A stretch of 9,394 bases of DNA, taken from NCBI GenBank assembly GCA_036478895.1, contig JAZGEV010000035.1:1-9394 (forward strand), in the 5' to 3' direction. The notes below the pieces were generated by a model. It worked only from the letters and a program-made list of their open reading frames with translations, was not told the origin of the DNA and made no database searches. The position numbers and the translations under genes were made by a program. Source of the stretch: S010-17 sp036478895. GTDB taxonomy: Bacteria > Bacteroidota > Bacteroidia > Flavobacteriales > Flavobacteriaceae. Positions 5,725-9,394 of this stretch are shown here, piece by piece (position 1 is the first letter of the stretch; each line of letters starts with the position of its first letter).

Positions 5725-7431
5725 ATGTTATCAAAAAAATATTTAAACACCTTTTTAATACAAACAATTCTTATGTGCTGGTTGTTTTCATATGTTGGCT
5801 ATTCACAGCAAACAGATGTTGAAAATAACATACTTAAATATTGGAATTATAGAGATCGATTGGTGAAAAATTTTATTGTTGTTGGTCCAGAATCTGGACA
5901 AAGTTTACCATTTGGCACGCGTAGCGAAAGAGGTAAAGTGAAATTAAGTCAAGGTGAAGGTCCAATAATGCTAGGTCATTATATAGGCGTTTTAGCAACC
6001 GAGTATAAATTACTACATCAAAATAAGGAAGACACGTCGCAAACCCTAAAAGAATTATATTATGCTTTATACGCTTTTAACAGGTTAGATTTAGTTGCCG
6101 AAACTGTTAACGGTTATAACAAAAAACCTAAACTGGATGGCTTTTTTGTCCGTGAGGATTACCCATCAAATTTTGTTGAAATTAACCCAAGTATTAATGA
6201 AAACGCTATTGATAAAAAATCTTTTATTACAGGAAGTGGAAAAGCATTAAAAGTTAAATGCACCACACATAAAGGCGACAAATTTTGTGGTGTTCGTAAT
6301 GATGATAATTGTAAAACAACTGAAAACCCACAAGGTTATGCTGTAAAATACAATCACAGGCCAATGTCTTTAGATCAAATTTTAGGTGTTTTATTAGGCG
6401 TTTCTTTAGTGAATACTATGGTGGATGAAAATGCTGTTTATCTTGATAAACAATTCCAAGATAATGAAATTTCTATAAAAAAAGAAGCGCAAAACATAGC
6501 AGGCAGAATGATTTCGTATGCAAAAAAATACCATTGGACACCAAAAGAACCTGATGGCGATTACATAGGCGATTGTGGTTTTAATAAATCCAAACCTAAC
6601 TTTTTTAAGAACAATGTAACGATGTTGGTTTTCTCTCGATTTTTCTCTAAAATTGGTAAAAACATCAATGGAAAAAGATATTCATACATTCCGTTTATCG
6701 ATATTTTTGATGGTGTTGGTTCCATACAAGGCGATAATTTAAAAGGTGCTTTTTATAACCGAAGAATGTACATAGAAATGATGACCTTAAGTAACAAGGA
6801 CAATAATCTATTTTTATCAACAGCAAAAAGAGTAAAAAAAGCCTCTTTAAAATACAATTGGGAACCTTTCTATTATTCATTGGGCATTTTGCTACATACC
6901 TGGAAAGAAGATGTTGGAATCAAAACCCAAACTTTACAACTTCTAAACGCAGCGCCTTTTGATGGACCGTTTTATCATGGCTTAAACGATTTTTCTAAAA
7001 GTGGTTGGGCAACAAAAAATAGATTTTCTGCTACATTGGGAGAACAATATAATGGTTCTCGATTCTCGGAAATTACGGGGAATTATATTGGGTTAGATTA
7101 TATGTTGCTTCACAATATGTACTTATTAGCTTATGGGAAAAGCACACTACAATATGGTGAATTAAAAAACAAAAATGCAACAAATCACATTCTAAAACCA
7201 TATAAGATTACTCAAGACAAATGTGTAATTTCTAAAAAACAATCCTGTAAAGAGCGTTATAAATACTACACATTTATATACAAATTAAATCTTAAAAGTT
7301 GTAAATTAACGAAAAAAGAATGTAAAAAAATGGCGACAACAAATGTAAACAGAGCATTTGGAATTCAATTTGATCCAAAAAGCAACCAGTGTAAAACTGC
7401 TGTTTTTAAAGAAGCATGTAAGAAAGAATAA
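5725..7431 (+). CDS. Large exported protein of unknown function with Cys-rich C-terminus
   Basis: Not recognised. The signal peptide spans residues 1-27 (core FLIQTILMCWLFSYVGYS), with likely cleavage before Gln28. The mature part is mostly helical, with paired amphipathic segments such as GHYIGVLATEYKLL (84-97), TLKELYYALYAFNRLD (107-122), MSLDQILGVLLGVSLVN (214-230), EAQNIAGRMISYAKKY (254-269) and FYYSLGILLHTW (382-393). This pattern, plus motifs such as GFFVREDYP (139-147) and FDGPFYHGLNDFSKSGW (412-428), recalls alpha/alpha-toroid folds of glycan-active enzymes, but that is a guess. The mature protein has ten cysteines: Cys179, 188, 196 and 284, and a terminal group at 500, 508, 526, 533, 556 and 565. 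The even number fits disulfide bonding outside the cytoplasm. The last 75 residues are lysine-rich and basic, and no type IX secretion sorting domain is evident. The gene stands alone on the plus strand and converges with a peroxiredoxin gene. Confidence 0.85.
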   Translation: MLSKKYLNTFLIQTILMCWLFSYVGYSQQTDVENNILKYWNYRDRLVKNFIVVGPESGQSLPFGTRSERGKVKLSQGEGPIMLGHYIGVLATEYKLLHQNKEDTSQTLKELYYALYAFNRLDLVAETVNGYNKKPKLDGFFVREDYPSNFVEINPSINENAIDKKSFITGSGKALKVKCTTHKGDKFCGVRNDDNCKTTENPQGYAVKYNHRPMSLDQILGVLLGVSLVNTMVDENAVYLDKQFQDNEISIKKEAQNIAGRMISYAKKYHWTPKEPDGDYIGDCGFNKSKPNFFKNNVTMLVFSRFFSKIGKNINGKRYSYIPFIDIFDGVGSIQGDNLKGAFYNRRMYIEMMTLSNKDNNLFLSTAKRVKKASLKYNWEPFYYSLGILLHTWKEDVGIKTQTLQLLNAAPFDGPFYHGLNDFSKSGWATKNRFSATLGEQYNGSRFSEITGNYIGLDYMLLHNMYLLAYGKSTLQYGELKNKNATNHILKPYKITQDKCVISKKQSCKERYKYYTFIYKLNLKSCKLTKKECKKMATTNVNRAFGIQFDPKSNQCKTAVFKEACKKE

Positions 7432-7435
7432 AGTA

Positions 7436-7969
7436 CTAATTTTTTAACTCTTCTAATATTTTTTTAGCTTCAGATATGTGTTTTTCTGCTTTTCGCATAC
7501 TATTAAAAACATAAGCTACTTCGCCTTGTTTATTTATAACATAAGTAACTCTTCCTGGAATTGCACCCATAAAACTAGGAACCCCAAATAATTTACGTAC
7601 TTCTTTTTTGGTATCAGCAAGTAAAGTAAATGGTAGTTTGTATTTTAAAGCGAATTTTTTATGAGAAGCAACATCGTCACTACTTATACCAATAACCATA
7701 GCGTTAAGATCTGTAAAAACTTCAAATTCATCGCGAAATGCGCATGCTTCTTTTGTACAACCTGGCGTATCATCTTTGGGATAAAAATAAATAACCATTG
7801 CTTTTTTACCAATATAATTAGCCGATGTAAAATCGTTGCCATCTTGGTCTTTTAATGTGAAATTGGGTAATTTATCGCCTATTTTAAGAGGTGTTTTCAT
7901 CATAAATTTATTTGCTGATATTAATCCTAATCCAATAATAGCGATTAATAATATGATTTTTTTTACCAT
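7436..7969 (-). CDS. bcp: Thioredoxin-dependent peroxiredoxin, BCP/PrxQ type, membrane-anchored
   Basis: Reduces hydrogen peroxide and organic hydroperoxides using thiol electrons. The peroxiredoxin domain covers about 28-177: LKIGDKLPNFTLKDQDG, then FYPKDDTPGCTKEACAFRDEF (63-83) with peroxidatic Cys71 and resolving Cys76 in the C-x4-C spacing of atypical two-cysteine PrxQ enzymes, then GISSDDVASHKKFALKYKLPFTLLAD (94-119) and PGRVTYVINKQGEVAYVF (138-155), which holds the conserved arginine. Unlike the usual cytoplasmic BCP of about 150 residues, it has a hydrophobic N-terminal stretch (4-19, IILLIAIIGLGLIS), so it is probably tethered to the membrane or exported. It is the last gene of the aroQ operon, and its ATG overlaps the stop of the preceding gene by one base (TAATG). 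Confidence 0.93.
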   Translation of the reverse strand: MVKKIILLIAIIGLGLISANKFMMKTPLKIGDKLPNFTLKDQDGNDFTSANYIGKKAMVIYFYPKDDTPGCTKEACAFRDEFEVFTDLNAMVIGISSDDVASHKKFALKYKLPFTLLADTKKEVRKLFGVPSFMGAIPGRVTYVINKQGEVAYVFNSMRKAEKHISEAKKILEELKN

Positions 7970-8388
7970 TATCCTTTATATGTTACATAGTTTCTTGCCG
8001 TTTCAAACAAGGTGATTTCTAGATCTAATTCCGAATCAATTTTTGCTCTTAATTTATTAAAAATAACAACACTAATATTCTCTGCCGTTGGGTTTAATCC
8101 ATCTTTAGGGTTAAATTCTATTAACTCTTCATTTAAATTTTTATGATCAAAGTAATCTTCAATTTCGGTTTTAATAAGGCTTTTAAGAATTTTCATATCC
8201 ATTACAAAACCTGTTTTGGGATCAATTTCACCAGTAACTGCAACAATTAAGTCATAATTATGTCCATGATAATTAGGGTTAGCGCATTTGCCAAAAACTT
8301 CAGTATTTCTATCATCGCTCCAGCTGTTATTATATAAACGATGCGCTGCGTTAAAATGTGCTTTTCTATGTACAGTAACTATTGGCAT
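7969..8388 (-). CDS. 6-pyruvoyltetrahydropterin / 6-carboxytetrahydropterin synthase family protein
   Basis: Zinc-dependent enzyme of the PTPS/QueD family (COG0720), acting on 7,8-dihydroneopterin triphosphate. At 139 residues it is full length. Zinc ligands are His16 (AHFNAAHR), His41 and His43 (HGH). Catalytic Cys35 lies in FGKCANPNYHGHNY, and the Asp81-His82 pair (DHKNLN) and Glu129 (LFETARNY) complete the site. The cysteine is spaced C-x5-HGH, as in canonical PTPS enzymes of tetrahydrobiopterin synthesis. Queuosine-type QueD has C-x3-HGH. The surrounding GEIDPKTGFVMDM segment is also PTPS-like. Tetrahydropterin synthesis is therefore somewhat favoured, but automatic annotation may say queD, and no other queuosine or pterin genes are in view. 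Its start overlaps idi by 10 bases and its stop overlaps the peroxiredoxin ATG. Confidence 0.9.
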   Translation of the reverse strand: MPIVTVHRKAHFNAAHRLYNNSWSDDRNTEVFGKCANPNYHGHNYDLIVAVTGEIDPKTGFVMDMKILKSLIKTEIEDYFDHKNLNEELIEFNPKDGLNPTAENISVVIFNKLRAKIDSELDLEITLFETARNYVTYKG

Positions 8389-8927
8389 GTGCTCTTTTTA
8401 TTTGATGAAATATCAATCTGACTTAAATATTCTTTAAAGATTATCTTAAACCAAGCTGTATATTTAGTCGACTGTTGTTTTATATCATTTTCGATATCTT
8501 CTAATGACATCCAACAAAAATCACCGACTTCTTCTTTATTAATTTCTGGATCTTCATTATAATGACCAATCATTACGTGGTCCAATTCGTGCTCTGTTAA
8601 ACCATTAGCAAAAGGTGCTTTGTAAATAAATGAAAATACGTCTTTAAGATCACACTCAAAACCCATTTCTTCCATTAAGCGACGCTTTCCTGCTTCTAAA
8701 TTTGTTTCGCCATTGCGTTGGTGACTACAACATGTGTTGGTCCATTCGTTTGGCGAATGGTATTTATGCTTTGCACGTTGTTGCAATAACAGCTCTTTTT
8801 TATCATTAAACACAAAGACTGAAAATGCACGATGCAAAACTGCTTTTTCATGCGCTTCCATTTTATTCATCAATCCAATTTGTTCATTTTTTTGATTGAC
8901 TAATATGACCTTTTCTTCTTTCTTCAA
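8379..8927 (-). CDS. idi: Isopentenyl-diphosphate delta-isomerase, type I (TTG start)
   Basis: Interconverts isopentenyl and dimethylallyl diphosphate, supplying precursors for quinones, carotenoids and undecaprenyl phosphate. At 182 residues it is typical for the Nudix-fold type I enzyme. Seen: AHEKAVLHRAFSVFVF (25-40) with metal-binding His32; EWTNTCCSHQ (61-70) with catalytic Cys67, aligned to E. coli Cys67, and His69; the degenerate Nudix helix NLEAGKRRLMEEMGF (76-90); and TEHELDH (111-117) with Glu112 and Glu114 at the position of the E. coli catalytic glutamate. The start is TTG: the conserved KVILVNQKNEQIGLM stretch precedes the first internal Met at residue 20, and no upstream in-frame ATG is near. 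It follows aroQ by 11 bases and overlaps the pterin synthase gene by 10 bases. Type I Idi implies isoprenoid precursors via MEP or mevalonate; the window does not show which. Confidence 0.95.
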   Translation of the reverse strand: MKKEEKVILVNQKNEQIGLMNKMEAHEKAVLHRAFSVFVFNDKKELLLQQRAKHKYHSPNEWTNTCCSHQRNGETNLEAGKRRLMEEMGFECDLKDVFSFIYKAPFANGLTEHELDHVMIGHYNEDPEINKEEVGDFCWMSLEDIENDIKQQSTKYTAWFKIIFKEYLSQIDISSNKKSTCQ

Positions 8928-8938
8928 GGTAGTATTAT

Positions 8939-9361
8939 TTAGTTTTTTTTAAAAAAAGCTTCTATTGCTAACCGATAACCATCCAAACCAAAACCTGTAA
9001 TTAAACCCATGCAATTTGGTGCAATGTAGGATTTATGCCGATAATCTTCTCTAGAAACAACATTTGAAATATGTACTTCAATAACCGGTGTTTTAATTGC
9101 TTTTACAGCATCTGCAATACCAATAGATGTATGCGTATAGGCAGCCGCATTTAAAATAATACCATCAGCATCAAAACCTACTTCTTGTAATTTGTCAATT
9201 AGTTCGCCTTCAATATTCGATTGAAAATAAGTAATATCTACAGCTTTAAAGTTTGCTTTTAAAACAGATAGGTATGTTTTAAAGGACGTGTTTCCATAGA
9301 TACTAGGTTCTCTTTTCCCTAGTAAATTAAGATTTGGTCCATTTATAATACATAATTTCAT
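8939..9361 (-). CDS. aroQ: 3-dehydroquinate dehydratase, type II
   Basis: Third step of the shikimate pathway, converting 3-dehydroquinate to 3-dehydroshikimate in the cytoplasm. At 140 residues it has the usual type II length (flavodoxin-like fold, dodecamer). Seen: IINGPNLNLLGKREPSIYG (5-23) with Arg17 and catalytic Tyr22 on the mobile loop; ILNAAAYTHTS (69-79) with Asn71; PVIEVHISNVVSREDYR (92-108) with catalytic His97 and Arg104; and SYIAPNCMGLITGFGLDGY near the end (111-129). The ATG start puts the conserved KLCIINGPNLNLLG at the N-terminus. It is the first gene of a four-gene minus-strand operon. Upstream, TATTTTTA at 9373-9366 is a one-mismatch version of the -7 box only 4 bases from the ATG, too weak to call a promoter. 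Confidence 0.97.
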   Translation of the reverse strand: MKLCIINGPNLNLLGKREPSIYGNTSFKTYLSVLKANFKAVDITYFQSNIEGELIDKLQEVGFDADGIILNAAAYTHTSIGIADAVKAIKTPVIEVHISNVVSREDYRHKSYIAPNCMGLITGFGLDGYRLAIEAFFKKN

Positions 9362-9394
9362 TGGGTAAAAATACTCTTTTTTTTAATTTAAATC

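Noticed and set aside
7393..7406. AAAAC-TGCT-GTTTT hairpin near the end of the 568-residue protein gene, considered as a terminator for the convergent peroxiredoxin operon.
   Set aside because: Five weak base pairs inside a coding region with no following T-run on the minus strand. How the two convergent units terminate in the 4-bp gap stays unexplained.
7200..7431. A type IX secretion sorting domain at the C-terminus of the 568-residue protein.
   Set aside because: The tail is lysine- and cysteine-rich and lacks the beta-sandwich pattern and the closing motif of known T9SS C-terminal domains.

Overview
The window looks like chromosomal core DNA from a marine-type flavobacterium (Bacteroidota, probably Flavobacteriaceae). 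The basis is strong AT-richness, protein sequences that read as flavobacterial versions of RRF, CinA, Idi and AroQ, no clear Shine-Dalgarno sites, several upstream TAnnTTTG boxes (the Bacteroidota -7 promoter element), and three signal peptides that each leave glutamine as the first mature residue. No mobile element, prophage, CRISPR array or RNA gene was seen.

Layout. 55-2290 (+): frr (ribosome recycling factor) followed by two exported proteins, a beta-rich protein of unknown function and a TlpA-like thioredoxin-fold protein, in a tight operon. 2353-3403 (-): a PadR-family repressor gene followed one base later by a multi-pass membrane protein with a HAAS/permease-prefix-like N-terminus. 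A perfect inverted repeat next to the padR start is the likely autoregulatory operator. 3404-3570: a regulatory spacer that also holds a REP-like palindrome. 3571-4809 (-): cinA, divergent from tal (4953-5606, +), with one TAnnTTTG box facing each gene. tal ends in a strong intrinsic terminator. 5725-7431 (+): a large exported protein of unknown function with a cysteine-rich C-terminus. It converges, with a 4-bp gap, on a four-gene minus-strand operon, 9361-7436.

That operon runs aroQ (shikimate pathway), idi (isoprenoid precursors), a PTPS/QueD-family pterin synthase and a membrane-anchored peroxiredoxin. The junctions are 11 bp, then a 10-bp overlap, then a 1-bp TAATG overlap, which suggests co-transcription and translational coupling. 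The first two genes supply precursors relevant to aromatic compounds and isoprenoid quinones. The pterin synthase carries the Cx5HGH spacing of tetrahydrobiopterin-type enzymes rather than the Cx3HGH of queuosine-type QueD. A joint pathway for the four genes is not demonstrated.

Most of the window is ordinary. The items most worth a second look are the padR control region, the unrecognised 568-residue exported protein, the pterin synthase motif, the REP-like palindrome and a partial duplication of the tail of the PadR-linked membrane gene. No clear new multi-gene defence, mobile or metabolic system was found.
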